Source of the DNA: Asterias rubens
Lineage: Eukaryota; Echinodermata; Asteroidea; Forcipulatida; Asteriidae
DNA: 64,000 nt
Direction of reading: 5' to 3'
Assembly (NCBI RefSeq): GCF_902459465.1
Contig: NC_047065.1
Location: forward strand, 14,423,634 to 14,487,633
Shown: positions 43,830-54,631 of the stretch, in pieces
How positions within the stretch are numbered: the stretch's first letter is position 1
Layout: each line of letters starts with the position of its first letter
Made by a program: the position numbers and the translations under genes
Notes under the pieces: model-generated
Databases searched by the model: none
Told to the model about the DNA's origin: nothing
Seen by the model: the letters and a program-made list of their open reading frames with translations, nothing else

Positions 43830-44090
43830 TTTTGGGGTTGAACAAAGAATTGACTACAGTGGGATTCGAACCAACGACCTCCGGATTAACATGTCGGCGC
43901 TCTACCAACTGAGCTATCTAGCCCTATATTGGCGGTGTCCCTATTTTGTCAATATCTTTGTTCGGGGGTGCCAGTCAGAAGCCATACAACCGTTAACTGC
44001 CGTGTAGCCAGGGATCACACCCAAATTACGATACAACCTGGGAAGGGGCAGCCAGGGGATCACCTTAAGGGGATGCGACTTTTTGTTTAA
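43830..44090 (-). mobile_element. tRNA-headed SINE, second family
   Basis: On the minus strand GGGCTAGATAGCTCAGTTGG (A box) and GGTTCGAATCCCACTG (B box) lie at tRNA spacing. The acceptor-stem ends do not pair, so this is a SINE head and not a tRNA gene. Confidence 0.7.
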
Positions 44091-44272
44091 GAATAATTTT
44101 TGTCTCGGGAGTTCAAACTATTTTAGCATGTACAATCAATTTACCAGTACAGTACTCGTATTTTTATGCCAATCCCCTGAAAAAATTCCTCTGTGATTTT
44201 CACTTTTCTCTCAAATACCTGCACCTAATGAAGCTGAAACTTCTACAGATCGTTTATGTAACATACATCTTC

Positions 44273-44656
44273 ATTAAAGACAGTGGACGCTATTGGTAAT
44301 TGTCAAAGACCAGTCTTCTCACTTGGTGTATATCAACATATGCATAAAATAACAAACCTGTGAAAATTTGAGCTCGATTGGTCGTCGGAGTTGCGGGATA
44401 ACTATGAGGGAAAAAAACCCACCCTTGTCACACGAAGTTGTGTGCTTTTACATGTATATGCTTGATTTCGAGACCTTTGAGGTCTCAAAATCAAGTTCGT
44501 GGAAAATTACTTCTTTCTCAAAAACAATGTCACTTTAGAGGGAGCTGTTTCTCACAATGTTTTATACTATCAACCTGTCCCCATTACTCGTTACCAAGTG
44601 AGATTTGATGCTGATAATTATTTTGAGTAATTACCAATAGTGTCCACTGCCTTTAA
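44273..44656 (+). mobile_element. Family A MITE, nested copy
   Basis: Complete: TTAAAGACAGTGGACGCTAT to TAGTGTCCACTGCCTTTAA, flanked by TTAA on both sides within the family D element. Confidence 0.85.
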
Positions 44657-44919
44657 TAGTGAGTAGGGATTCATGTTATGACCAAAAACTTGATCTACAA
44701 AAGGTATCAAACCCTTTAACCTGTGGGGAAAACCACTTGATTACAGGACAAACAGGCCGAACAATAAGAATAATTTAGATGCAAGGTCAATACATATCTG
44801 TTCTAGACATAATAGTTGAATTTATGAGACGGGCTGCTACTGGTATTCATGTTACCTGATATCAGAGGTACACAAATCATCAACCAATTTTTATCTCTTT
44901 TCAGTTCCAGTTTTTAGTT

Positions 44920-45180
44920 CTTTTATATAGCACTTATTTGGGGGCATCTCAAAGCACTTGTATATTTATGATTTTTAATTATTTTTTATGCAAGTCGCCA
45001 GACACACAAGGCCTGATGGTCGCTTCAAGGTGTGGGCTACAATTTGTTTTTTCAGAGGCCGTTGCCACCTACTCCTAGGGCTGAAACAGGGTTACCACTT
45101 TTACAGTCCATACGGATGTAGGCTTGGCTTGGGGTATCATCAGTCCAAAGCCTGGCCGGTAGAGAAATGGTATGCTTAGT
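44920..45180. mobile_element. Probable retroelement 3' fragment
   Basis: 'tatatagcacttatttggg' with 'catctcaaagcacttgtat' recalls LINE 3' ends, followed by 'aagtcgccagacacacaag'. No coding remains. Confidence 0.3.
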
Positions 45181-45363
45181 TTGCAGTGCTCTATGGGTTT
45201 GCATGCAGTGCTATGCAGTGCCATTCGCAGAGAACCTGTGCCAGAAACACCAGGAAAACCCCCCTCACTTAATGATGAGGGTTTTTTATGTGAATTATAC
45301 AACAACAAAACAAGACATTCATGATTCACCACATACATCCAAATCTTTGCACTATTTGCCCAA

Positions 45364-45505
45364 TGGGAGACTTTCTGGGACGATAGAGGGCAGCAGACTT
45401 ACCGGGTAAATCCATTGTTCTCAGAATTATGCGCATGTTCAGAACTACGTAAACAATGGAAATTTACCCGGTATGTCTGCTGCCGCCTAGCGTTGGAAAG
45501 TCTCC
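45364..45505. mobile_element. Palindromic foldback element
   Basis: GGGAGACTTTCTGGG ... GGGCAGCAGACTTACCGGGT on the left and ACCCGGTATGTCTGCTGCC ... GGAAAGTCTCC on the right, about 60-base arms. Confidence 0.75.
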
Positions 45506-46149
45506 TATTCTGTACCCCTCATACATGTATAGCTCAAGATCCTGGAGGCCTCAAACTTCCTGAGTTTTCCTTACTCCCCTAGCTGCCTTCTATTCTATTG
45601 TTTACCGTATTCTGCTATGGGCCTTATTTCATGAAGCTGCTTCAAGCAGTATCGGATGTGATAATGGTGTATACATTTAGTGGTTTGGATAGCTAAGTCT
45701 TGTTTTGCTTTTATTTCTACCATGTGTGTGTACTTTTCAAAAGCATTTTGGTACTGCAGGTTGCATTTTTGTACAACTTAGATGTGTGCAAACAAGTTGA
45801 GAAATATATTTTTTTAAATCTGTGGATCCAAATATTTCATGCATGAAACGGTTCTCATTTTGCACTGCAGGTTGCTTTTTGTACAACTTCTATGTATGCC
45901 AAAAAAGTTAAGAAAAAGACCATTGCCATGATCTGTAAAGCCACTAATGGCTTTGAGTCGCTGAGGTTCCTAACAAAAAAAACATCTTCCCATCACTCTG
46001 ATTGTTTTCCTTTCTTATGGTTGTTTACTTTCATCAAATCTTGTTATGACTAAAGGTGGAATGCAACCCTCCATAGAACAACATAGCCCTACAATTAGAT
46101 AGCTGGTGGTCAATGAACTCAGTTTCTTGACAGTGGTCAGGTGGTGTGT

Positions 46150-46530
46150 TTGATAGGTGCACCTTCAAACCAGGGACCTATAATAACAAAAGACATTGAA
46201 TATAGGGTTCCCAGTTTGGAAAGATCCACCATTGGAAAACGTGTACAAAACCAAAGGGAGATGTTGCAAAAAGTTAAAAACAAAAAGAGGGACAATAGGA
46301 GGTCTACGGGTTGCAGGCGTGTACAAGCTCGTGTGTGTGAGTAGGTATACACATTCAAACCAGGGACCTATTAAACAAAAGAGGACAATAGGGTTGTACA
46401 TTTCGAAGGGGTGCATACCATCCAATGGGAGCTTTCCTAAAAAGTTCAAGCAGGGGGGCGTACAGACAAAAGAGCCAGTTGCAGGTGTTGCACACTTGTG
46501 TGCGTGTTTTTCTCACTATAATATACATGT
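46150..46530 (+). repeat. Two-copy tandem repeat, about 191-bp period
   Basis: 'ttcaaaccagggacctat' occurs at about 46163 and 46354. Each is followed by a gggacaatagg/aggacaataggg block, a 'gttgcaggcgt'/'gttgcaggtgt' block and a TGTGTGTG/TGTGCGTG run. The copies are diverged. Confidence 0.7.
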
Positions 46531-46609
46531 ATTTCTGGTAATGGAAACCATAATACCTCAAAGTGAACCTTAAAACTGTAGCTCCCATCTTACACACAAT
46601 TATTATTGA

Positions 46610-46660
46610 CTAGCGGGATGACGCGCTTCGCGCGGCAACCCCGCTAGAAAGCTTGACGTA
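46610..46660. repeat. GC-rich hairpin
   Basis: TAGCGGGATGACGCGCTTCG and GCGCGGCAACCCCGCTA form a short stem (TAGCGGG/CCCGCTA). Looks like a transposon end. Confidence 0.45.
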
Positions 46661-46799
46661 AAAATGCTTCAAGTGTAGCGTTGAGTACAGGGGAGGGCTA
46701 AAGTAGCTGGGCAGGGTCACAATACAAATCACTGTGGCAAACAACCCATCCTAAGTTAAGACGAATATTAGTGCTTTGTGAAATCGTACACTTGTCCGT

Positions 46800-47700
46800 C
46801 TTTTTTCCGTTTCGGCATTGTCGATCCCATCCGTATTAATTTTCAGTTTCAAGCGGATCCCGATAGTGGTTCTTTCCCAGTCCTGTTTAAATCCCGTTTT
46901 ATTTTTTTGTTTCCGTTCAGTTGATTGTTTTCTGTCCTGTATAGTTTTCAAACCCCTTTGCTTTTTCCCCCCTCACCCGCCTCGTTCATTTTTTCCCCAA
47001 CTCCCTGTCCCACCGTGTGCCCCATCCCTCCCGTCCCATATCTAACCCACGCCTCTGTGCCTCTCCCGTCCCCGCGATCCCCTGCATTGGCATTGTTCTT
47101 TGCTGGTCACTGTTTGCCAATAACTTATATTTTCCAGTTTCGCGCGGGTACCGTTTGTGTTTTTTTTCCGTTTTATGGGCTTCATTCCCCCCATTCAGTT
47201 TAATATTTTCCTGCCCCATGTCCCATATTACGATAGTTCCTTTGAATTTTGTTCAAAACCTACCCCAGCCCCGTTCATTTCCCCCGTCATTTCTCCATTT
47301 CTTGCCGTTCCCCACAGTCCCCTTGTTCCACAGACGTACCACTTTGTGCCCCTACCTCCTATCCCCGTCCAAAATCTAACCCGTGCCTCCTTCCCGTCAT
47401 CCCGCCCGTGAATTGTTCTTTGCACTTTTTGCGAGTCCCGCCAGTCAGGTGGTTCTCCGTTTCGTGTATTTTTCTCTGTCCAGTTTATTTTTTCCCTTTC
47501 CAATGTCATCATTAGTCCCTTTTTATTTTTCCCCTTTCCGTATTATTTTTCCAGCCCTTTTACTAATGTTCCCTACATTTTTTGCCGTTCCCCTGCCCTC
47601 CAGACGTACCACACTACATGCCCCTTCCATCTCCCGGTCCCCACAACGTGCTCTAATAACCCCCACCAGTCTTCGTCCTGTCGTCGTGCCCCCCCCCCCC
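46800..47700 (+). repeat. Pyrimidine-rich degenerate tandem array
   Basis: Strong C/T strand bias. Blocks of 'gcattgttctttgc' type recur near 47087, 47410 and 47702, and blocks of 'ccgtccaaaatctaaccc' type near 47035 and 47375, giving a loose 270-330-base period. Open frames on both strands are by-products of the bias and not genes. Confidence 0.6.
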
Positions 47701-47724
47701 CCGCATTGTTCTGTACTGTATGTA

Positions 47725-47845
47725 CAGGCGAAGTTACTGGACGCTCGCGCCGTGACTGTGACATCACAAAGAACGCCTGCACTCAATCACAAAGTTACTA
47801 CACCCTCGCGCCTTGACTGTGGCGTCACAAACAAAACACATGCCC
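47725..47845 (+). repeat. Short tandem duplication
   Basis: 'aaagttactacaccctcgcg' with 'cttgactgtggcgtcacaaa' follows 'gaagttactggacgctcgcg' with 'cgtgactgtgacatcacaaa', about 60 bases apart. Confidence 0.7.
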
Positions 47846-47853
47846 AAACCCAC

Positions 47854-48148
47854 GGGTACCCCGAAATTTCCCAGGTCCAAATTCCAGTTGAACCTAGTTA
47901 AACTGGGTTTAACTGGAACTAGTTGAAACCAGTTGATAAACTAGTTAAACACAGTTAAAACCAGTTGGTTTAATATGGAAAATGGACAGAGACCAACTGG
48001 TTTATAATTTCAACCTAGTTGAACACAGTTAAACCTAGTCCAAACCAGTTGGTTAATATGGAAAATGGACGAGTTTGATCACTATCCAGTTGAACCAGTT
48101 GACCCCAGTTAACTAGGTTCAACTGGAATTTTGACCTGGGTTACCCCA
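47854..48148. repeat. AACCAGTT/AACTAGTT palindrome cluster in a foldback
   Basis: Outer arms (CCAGGTCCAAATTCCAGTTG / CAACTGGAATTTTGACCTGG) enclose many short palindromes of the type AACCAGTT, AACTGGTT and AACTAGTT, plus two copies of 'ttaatatggaaaatggac'. Non-coding. Confidence 0.75.
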
Positions 48149-48558
48149 GGACGCATCATTTTTAGCAGGGCCGGTGCAGGCACCACTTGCCAAACAACAA
48201 TGGCGGCGCTTTTAAAATATAGATATGCTTATAAAGAAGAAGAATAAGAAAGATAATTGTAAGATGAGACATAATGTTCAGTTGCTCAGTGGCTGTTTAA
48301 GGTTGTAGACACCTCAAACCAAAGAAGGACACACGAATGGATGGTTTTAAACAATGAATAAGTAAATAGAAGGAACTTGATATCATTGAGGGACTTTTTA
48401 TGTACATATGTTCTTATGCTAAAGTAGATATTAAGGTTTTATAGTCAACAGAAATGTTGTGTATGTGTCAAAAAATTGCGCCTGTATGAATGGTGATAGT
48501 AAATCATTTTGTGTTGGTCTTTCCCTTCGCATCCGCCGGACTCTTAGACGGTACTTAC

Positions 48559-48687
48559 CACTCCGGTAACCAGCTTATTGCCTGACGTCCAATCCTCGAA
48601 CGCCTTGTTGTAGTGCGCACTGGCTGATGCGATCATACAGGAAGATAGGAAGTAAAGAAAACTAAGACCACTGCTCAAAACTATATC
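48559..48687 (-). CDS. MARVEL-type membrane protein, internal exon
   Basis: 129 nt, phase 0 both sides; acceptor TTTCTGACAG, donor GTG|GTAAGT. Encodes DIVLSSGLSFLYFLSSCMIA, a transmembrane helix, then SASAHYNKAFEDWTSGNK, a polar loop. Helix plus small-residue loop before the last helix is the MARVEL layout (helix 3). It joins in frame to the exon at 43510-43358. The exons for helices 1 and 2 should lie upstream (higher coordinates) but I could not find them. Confidence 0.65.
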
Positions 48688-48802
48688 CTGTCAGAAAGAG
48701 AAACCAAACAAACAAGTTCAAGATTAATCAAATAATTTACAAATCGCAGGAAAAAAAAAATACAAAAGATGTGTGTGATTTGGGATTGCAAGCAACAGGG
48801 GT

Positions 48803-49056
48803 GAGAGTCATTGTTAACGAAAAAGTCTGAAACTTGAATACAAATTCAAAAGTGTGTTGAAATAATGCCATTTCTACAGTTTGGTAACCCCTGGGGTTAT
48901 AGATTCCAAGGAGCTTTTAAAAACAGTTTCCAAAGCACTTGAGAAGTTGACCAATGAGCAGGATTTCTTTATTTGTAGTAAAAAAACATTGTCTGATTTT
49001 CTTAACCAGGCCGACATAAAAGTCTGAATTCAGCCAAAAGTCTGAACAATCTCATC
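48803..49056 (+). repeat. Family I dispersed repeat, copy 1
   Basis: Shares nearly its whole 255-base length with 57083-57342 in the same orientation ('aaaaagtctgaaacttg', 'tttggtaacccctggggtta', 'aaaagtctgaacaatctcat'). The ends are weakly inverted (GTGAGAGTCATTGTT / AACAATCTCATC). A MITE-like element. Confidence 0.75.
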
Positions 49057-49700
49057 CCCGAAGTGATGTCTTAATTATTTGTTTTGTGAGTGACAGTATC
49101 GCTTAGGACCAGCCTGGTGTTCGATTGATAACCATTCTTTGCTGTTTTTGGGTCTTCCTTATTCAAACAGTTCAGCGTTCATGAGCAGGAAACGGAAATG
49201 TAACCTGAAGGCTAATATTCAAAGCAAAAGAAAAGAAGAATGTACACATTGAACCCCAGGGAGGGGTCTGCCTGACTTCCTCTGCAGTTTCATGTATTTG
49301 TTTATACCCACTATGATGTTTTTCTCTGCACAACACTCCAATGTAATGTTTTAATTCCCTGTATGACTTTCTGAGCTGAACCAGGGCATTAAAATAGAAA
49401 AGGAAACAAGAAGTAAACACCAATTGTACAAAATGTAGGCTATAGACCGTATTGAATAAACCCTTTTTGCTATGAAAAGTCGCCATCTTGTAGGGCAAAC
49501 CGAATGCGCGTCCAAACGCATACATCATCGAAGCACGCAGCACGCAACATTCCCGGTTTGATTTCTACGGCACATGCACGCACACACACACGCACACGCA
49601 CAGATGCCATCTTGTAGGTCAGATATTTGAGCCCTGTGACGTCATACTCAATACGGTCTATAGTCTGAATTAAAAGCTGAAGAAACTCATGGTGAAATAA
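49057..49700. other. No gene seen; CA-rich microsatellite
   Basis: (CA)n-like tract at about 49567-49600. Two 'gccatcttgtagg' blocks (about 49485 and 49606) suggest a small duplication. Open frames here lack family features. Confidence 0.4.
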
Positions 49701-49724
49701 AAACCATGCAACAAAAAGATACAG

Positions 49725-49970
49725 TGGGCTTGATCGCTGTACAAGAACAGCTTCGATCCTTCCCGCCCAAAAGTGCATCCCTCCAGCCACACATAAGCTC
49801 CACCACCTCCAGTAGTCCAGCATCCTCCTGAAGACGAGCAGAGTATACTGTTTGAAACGTCGAGACCAAACCGGCTCTTTTCAGAGCCACCACTCCTTCA
49901 ACAGTGATTTTATTCATGGTTGTACCCGCAAGTTTACTATTAACATTTATATTAATAGTTACTCTTAAAA
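49725..49970 (+). mobile_element. Penelope-like element terminal fragment with hammerhead-like core
   Basis: CTGAAGA, a GAGCAG/CTGTTT stem and GAAACGTC lie at about 49833-49864, followed by GAGACC and a GGCTCTTTTCAGAGCC hairpin. CUGANGA...GAAA is the catalytic core of hammerhead ribozymes, which are known in the terminal repeats of Penelope-like retroelements. The 5' strand of stem I is not preserved here. Confidence 0.55.
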
Positions 49971-50304
49971 AGATACAGGTTTTTGTCTAGTGTTTTAACC
50001 ACCTTGCTTCGAGAAGAAACTTTCACAGGCTGGTTATTTAATTCATTATGTTAGGTTACATCAAGCATAGAGCTAGGCTCTATGCATCAAGTGCATGGAC
50101 ACTGTTGTCTTTGACAAAAATTACCAATATGACAGTGTGTGTGGTATATATACCCTTCTGCCCCCAAATAGCCCCCTCTATATTTGCAGGCCATCAATAA
50201 CTTTAGATAATTGGAAGAGGCCTATATTTGTAGCAGGTGCAGTTCAAATTATTCATGTTATTAAAACCTTGAACTTATAATAGCTGGTGCACTTGGGTGC
50301 AGCT

Positions 50305-50677
50305 TAAAGGCAGTGGACACTATTGGTAATTACTCAAAATAATTATTGCATAAAACCTTTCTTGATTACGAGTAATAAGGAGAGGTTGATAGTATAAAAA
50401 ATTGTGAGAAGCCAGCTCCCTCTCAGAAGTGACATAGTTTTTGAGAAAGAAGTAATTTTCCACGAAATTGATTGCGAGACCTCAAGTTTAGAATTTGAGG
50501 TATCGAAATCAAGCATCAGAAAGCACACAACTTCGTGTGACATTATTATCTCGCAACTTCAACGAGCAATTGAGTTCAAATTTTCACAGGTTTGTAATGT
50601 TATGCCTATGTTGAGATGCAGCAAGTGATGAGGAGACTTGTCTTTGACAATTACCAATAGTGTCCACTGCCTTTAAG
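50305..50677 (-). mobile_element. Family A MITE, inverted copy
   Basis: From AAAGGCAGTGGACACTATTG to AATAGTGTCCACTGCCTTTA, with the internal blocks in reverse order relative to copy 1. Confidence 0.85.
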
Positions 50678-50836
50678 GCAGGGCTAATAACCAGAGAATA
50701 CGCATTGTTCTGATACTTTTATTTAATTCATATTCTTGATTATTAAACATTAAGATTTTATGGAGATATTTTGTTTATGGGAAATCTTGTATCTTTGTGA
50801 ATGAAGAGAGAAAACTGTGGTGTGTGCCAGTGATGT

Positions 50837-50876
50837 AGTTATAATTATTTTGAGTAATTACCAATACTGCCTTTAA
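50837..50876 (+). mobile_element. Family A right-end remnant
   Basis: 'ataattattttgagtaatta' then CCAATACTGCCTTTAA, ending exactly at the TTAA where the family B copy at 50873 begins. Confidence 0.65.
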
Positions 50877-51247
50877 AGCCATTGGACACTTTTGGTAAAC
50901 AGTATTATCCAAGGCTAACACTTCGCACACCACAACTTTTATATAAAATAACAAACCTGTGAAAATTTAGGCTCAATCGGTCATCGGAGTCGGGAGAAAA
51001 TAACGGGAAAACCCACTCTTGTTTCCCCACGTTTCGCCGTTTCATGACATGTGTTTAAAATAAATCCGTAATTCGTGCTAACGAGAGTTGATACTGTTTT
51101 ATTGTTTTCTCAAAAGTAAAGCATTTCATGGAATAATATTTCAAGATAAGTCTTTCACCATTACCTTCTGTAAACCCTGTAAATTATTTGTAAATTTGTG
51201 AACTTTTAATTTTGTTTCTGTACCGAAAGTAAATATAAGGGCTTTAA
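50873..51247 (+). mobile_element. Family B MITE, copy 3
   Basis: TTAAAGCCATTGGACACTTT to GGGCTTTAA. Inserted at the terminal TTAA of a family A remnant. Confidence 0.8.
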
Positions 51248-52430
51248 GAGCTGCTCTGCATGGAAATACAATAAAATGCTCATTCTATAATTTGTTTTCT
51301 CCCCATAGGCCTACAAAAGCTTGAATTGTTTCCTACGATAAGAATTCTTTTACCAGCCCAAAAATCGAAAGCCCGGCTGTCTCTGCACGTGTAATGCAAT
51401 ACGCATGTGTTGCACAACCTCTAAACAAACCTACTCAGTATTAATATCATTGGTGTAAGTTACCAAAGCGACTAAAGACCACATTGAAGCGGTGGTTGTG
51501 GTCGATTGTTTTTCCAACATACATGTACACTCTAAACCATTTCATAAGGCTTCGATTTCAACCCAAACATTTGACGCTGAGCGTGGTGTAGCTCATAAGA
51601 TCTTGGAAAATTACAAAAACATTTCATCGGCCGACCCTTCTGACCCCAAAAATACTGAATCTGCATGTCTACGGCGTTGCTTGACCGAGCAGAGCAAATA
51701 AACCACGAGTGGGCAGGGAATGACATAGAAATCCCAAGCGTGGATGGATTGACGCGAGGCTAGGAGTAGACAAGCTGAGCTTGTTGACCCAAAGCGTGGC
51801 TGAGCAATGAGCAAGTTGCTTTTTGAGGGGGGAATGTCGAGAGGGCCTCAGTCGACCCGGATAAACAGACATGATGGACAGCTGACAAAGACGATAAAAC
51901 TAGACTGGATTTTTACCAGGTTGTCATCTTCAAGCAGACATGGCTCAAAAAAAAAAAAACATGTGCGCTTGATTAATCCTACACCTGTATCCAGCATGTT
52001 TTTTTAATAGTGCATCATTTAAAAGGAAAATTCTGCAGTTTTTTATGTAATTACCAGAAACAAATACATATAAATCAGAAAATAAACTTTAAAAAAATCA
52101 TCCGAATACTTGCTTGGTACTTAGGGGAAACAACATGATTGTTTGTGCCTGTCACTAGTAACAAAGTTTGAATATGTTTAGGAAATTCTAATAAGATGTA
52201 GGCACAACAATGCCCGTTACTGAAAGAGTCTGTTTAAAATTGCACCTCAAACAAAAATGGAAACGGAACAAAATTAAAATTTGCCGCCAGTCGTTAAAGC
52301 TATAGTGAAGAAAATAAGCAGCAAGTCTTACTTTCACCACAGTGATGACAACTTTGTTTGTTTTGAAGAAAAAAAAAGCAAACAAAGGGTGATCATTCCC
52401 TTTTGGTAAAAGTAAAAAAAAAACTTTGTT
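51248..52430. other. No gene seen
   Basis: Open frames on both strands around 51490-51870 have no domain and no consistent splice context. AT-rich elsewhere. Confidence 0.4.
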
Positions 52431-52436
52431 ATATTG

Positions 52437-52565
52437 CTTTCTTATCAAATATGACATTCCGACAGAAATATTTCAAGGGTGGTTTTCTACTATCATCATC
52501 ATTAGACAATGTAAGTTTTATGTAAATCTGTGTTAGACAATTTTTTTCTTACCAATTCTGTAATG
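52437..52565. repeat. Dispersed repeat shared with 29205-29330
   Basis: 'gaaatatttcaagggtggttttctact', 'atcatcatcatt' and 'tttttcttaccaattctgtaa' occur in both places, in the same order. Unclassified family. Confidence 0.6.
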
Positions 52566-52574
52566 GTCCATAAC

Positions 52575-52967
52575 AAGGCAGTGGACACTATTGGTAATAT
52601 AATTCCTTAAAATTTTGTTTTGTGCATAAAACCTTTTTTGGGTAAGGAGTAATGGGGAGAGGTTGATAGTATAAAACATTCTGAGAAACGGCTCCCTCTG
52701 AAGTAACATAGTTTTTGAGAAAGAAGTAATTTTCCACGAATTTGGGGTCGAGACCTCAGAGTTAGATTTATAGGGCTCGAAATCAAGCATCTGAAAGCAC
52801 ACAACTTCATGTGACAAGGGTGTTTTTTTCTTTCATTATTATCTCTCAACTTCGACGACCAATTGAGCTCAAACTTTCACAGGTTTGTTAACTAGATGCA
52901 TATGTTGCGAACCAAGTGAGAAGACTGGTCTCTGACAATTACCAATAGTCTCCAGTACCTTTAAATG
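52575..52967 (-). mobile_element. Family A MITE, inverted copy
   Basis: AAGGCAGTGGACACTATTGG to AATAGTCTCCAGTACCTTTA. Confidence 0.8.
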
Positions 52968-53484
52968 TGTAGTCAATAGAAAAATCCCAGAAGTTGAGGA
53001 TTATAAACTAGTACATAATTTTATAATACTTCCAAAAACACCCTTTTTTCAGGGGCAATGACCGATCAATCCTGGAGCTATAAAAGGTGTGCTATCAATC
53101 ATCTCTACCATAAAGTGCCATATTTTCAGCCTGGAATTCCCCCACAATGTGGACCACAGACTGCCGCCATTTTCTAATCACTCATGGTGTTTTGAGAATG
53201 CTGCTCCAGATTTGCCTCATCGTGACCAGGGCAACCCTAATCTTGAAGCTTATTATCAGGGTCTCCTGAGCAGGCTACCACACCCCAATGATGACAAGAT
53301 GCTACTGTGCCTTCTAGACCTAGACTTGAAACTTTATCCCTTTGTATAAACAGCCTGATTTGTTTGCCTATTTTATTTGAATAAAAAAAAAAACATGATT
53401 GAATGTTAGATATATAGCAGTATTCCTGAAACCCAGTAATTTTTTAACTTTCACTAATTCAAACGTTTTTTTGTTGATCCAGAC
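52968..53484. other. No gene seen
   Basis: An 86-codon plus-strand open frame at 53089-53349 reads plausibly in composition (WCFENAAPDLPHRDQGNP), but I see no family or splice support. Confidence 0.35.
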
Positions 53485-53828
53485 ATTATCTCACTTCTCA
53501 CTTGGTGTATCTCAACATATGCATAAAATAACAAACCTGTGAAATTTTGAGCTCAATCGGTCGTTGAAGTTGCAAGATAATATTGAACGAAAAAACACCC
53601 TTGTCACATGAAGTTGTGTGCTTTCAGACGCTTGATTTCATGACCTCTCTGAGGTCTCGAAATCAATTTCAGGGAAAATTACTTCTTTCTCGAAGACTAC
53701 ATTACTTCAGAGGGAGCTGTTTCTCACAAGGTTTTATACTATCAATTTCTCCCCATTACTCGTTACCCAGAAAGGTTTTATGCTCACAATTATTTTGAGT
53801 AATTACCAATAGTGTCCACTGCCTTTAA
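53485..53828 (+). mobile_element. Family A MITE, 5'-truncated copy
   Basis: Lacks the left terminus. From 'ttctcacttggtgtatctca' to GTGTCCACTGCCTTTAA. Confidence 0.75.
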
Positions 53829-53984
53829 AAGGACAAGGAACTTTTTACCCTATAAACTCTGACTCTGTGTCAGGTTCAATGCTTATATCAAAGGCACAAT
53901 TCCCCAAAATATTTCCCCTTGTTGGCCCTGCCTACATGTATCTGTCCTGCTGCAAACAGTTTTGGTCTTTTGCATTATTGTTTA

Positions 53985-54256
53985 TTAAAGGAACACGTTG
54001 CCTTGGATCGGTCGAGTTGGTCTTTAAAAAGCGTTTTGTAACCGTTTGTTATAAAATCGATATGGTTAGAAAGACTTTGTAAAAGTAGAATACAATGATC
54101 TACACAAATATGCCTCAAATTGCGTGGTTTTCGTTTTACCTCGTCGACAAACACGGTCGGCTATTTATGGGAGTCAAAAATTTGACTCCCATAAAACGCT
54201 TTTCAAACGCTTTTCATAGACCAACTCGTCCGATCCAAGGCAACGTGTTCCTTTAA
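53985..54256. mobile_element. Family C MITE, copy 3 (one arm shortened)
   Basis: TTAAAGGAACACGTTGCC and inverse at the ends. The right arm lost most of its inner part, since GACTCCCATAAA joins directly to ACGCTTTTCAAACG. Confidence 0.8.
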
Positions 54257-54631
54257 TGTGCACAAGACATTCTAATTAGAACCACACAATCTCACATATC
54301 GCTCTATGCGGAACTCCAAAGCACCCAAATCTAAGTCTGATCTTAAAAAAACATGCATGGTTACCATGGCAATATACAACCAGCCAAATATGAAAAACTA
54401 CAGACAAATAAAAAAACGTAAGAAAAAGTAAGAAAAAAGAGAAAAAAAACAGTGAGAAAAAAACAAACAAGGGCAGGTGCTTTGTGACCATCATGGGGTG
54501 CCCACACCTGTTGCCAACTGTCATCTTTGTTTCCCAAAGCTCCCGAATTTAAGACCATCATCAGTTTCACAGACTCCCAAACAACCATCCTGTGGACTGT
54601 CTGTTGTGAGCGAGTTGTCCGCCCCGCTGCT

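Larger units (their letters stand above)
43580..44725 (+). mobile_element. Family D element with two nested insertions
   Basis: Begins 'tcaaagggtttgggtacttc' and ends 'ggtatcaaaccctttaa'. A tRNA-headed SINE is inserted at about 43830-44090 and a family A MITE at 44273-44656. The flanking D sequence resumes on each side ('catcttcatta' ... 'gagtagggattcatg'). Confidence 0.7.

Noticed and set aside
43847..43925. Apparent tRNA gene (A and B boxes at proper spacing)
   Set aside because: The acceptor ends do not pair, and the same flanking body occurs at 27650-27790, so it is a SINE head.
46165..47901. Cluster of long open frames on both strands
   Set aside because: They follow from a C/T-biased tandem array. 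The peptides are Pro/Ser/Phe-rich with no domain, and the frames on opposite strands mirror each other.
49470..49823. 117-codon minus-strand frame considered as missing MARVEL helices
   Set aside because: It contains Arg/Val repeats from a CA microsatellite and overlaps a Penelope-like fragment. No acceptor/donor pair gives a helix in frame.
52188..52457. Minus-strand frame with a donor-like GTAAGA near 52330, considered as an upstream MARVEL exon
   Set aside because: Low-complexity Phe/Lys sequence from T/A runs. No convincing acceptor or transmembrane pattern.
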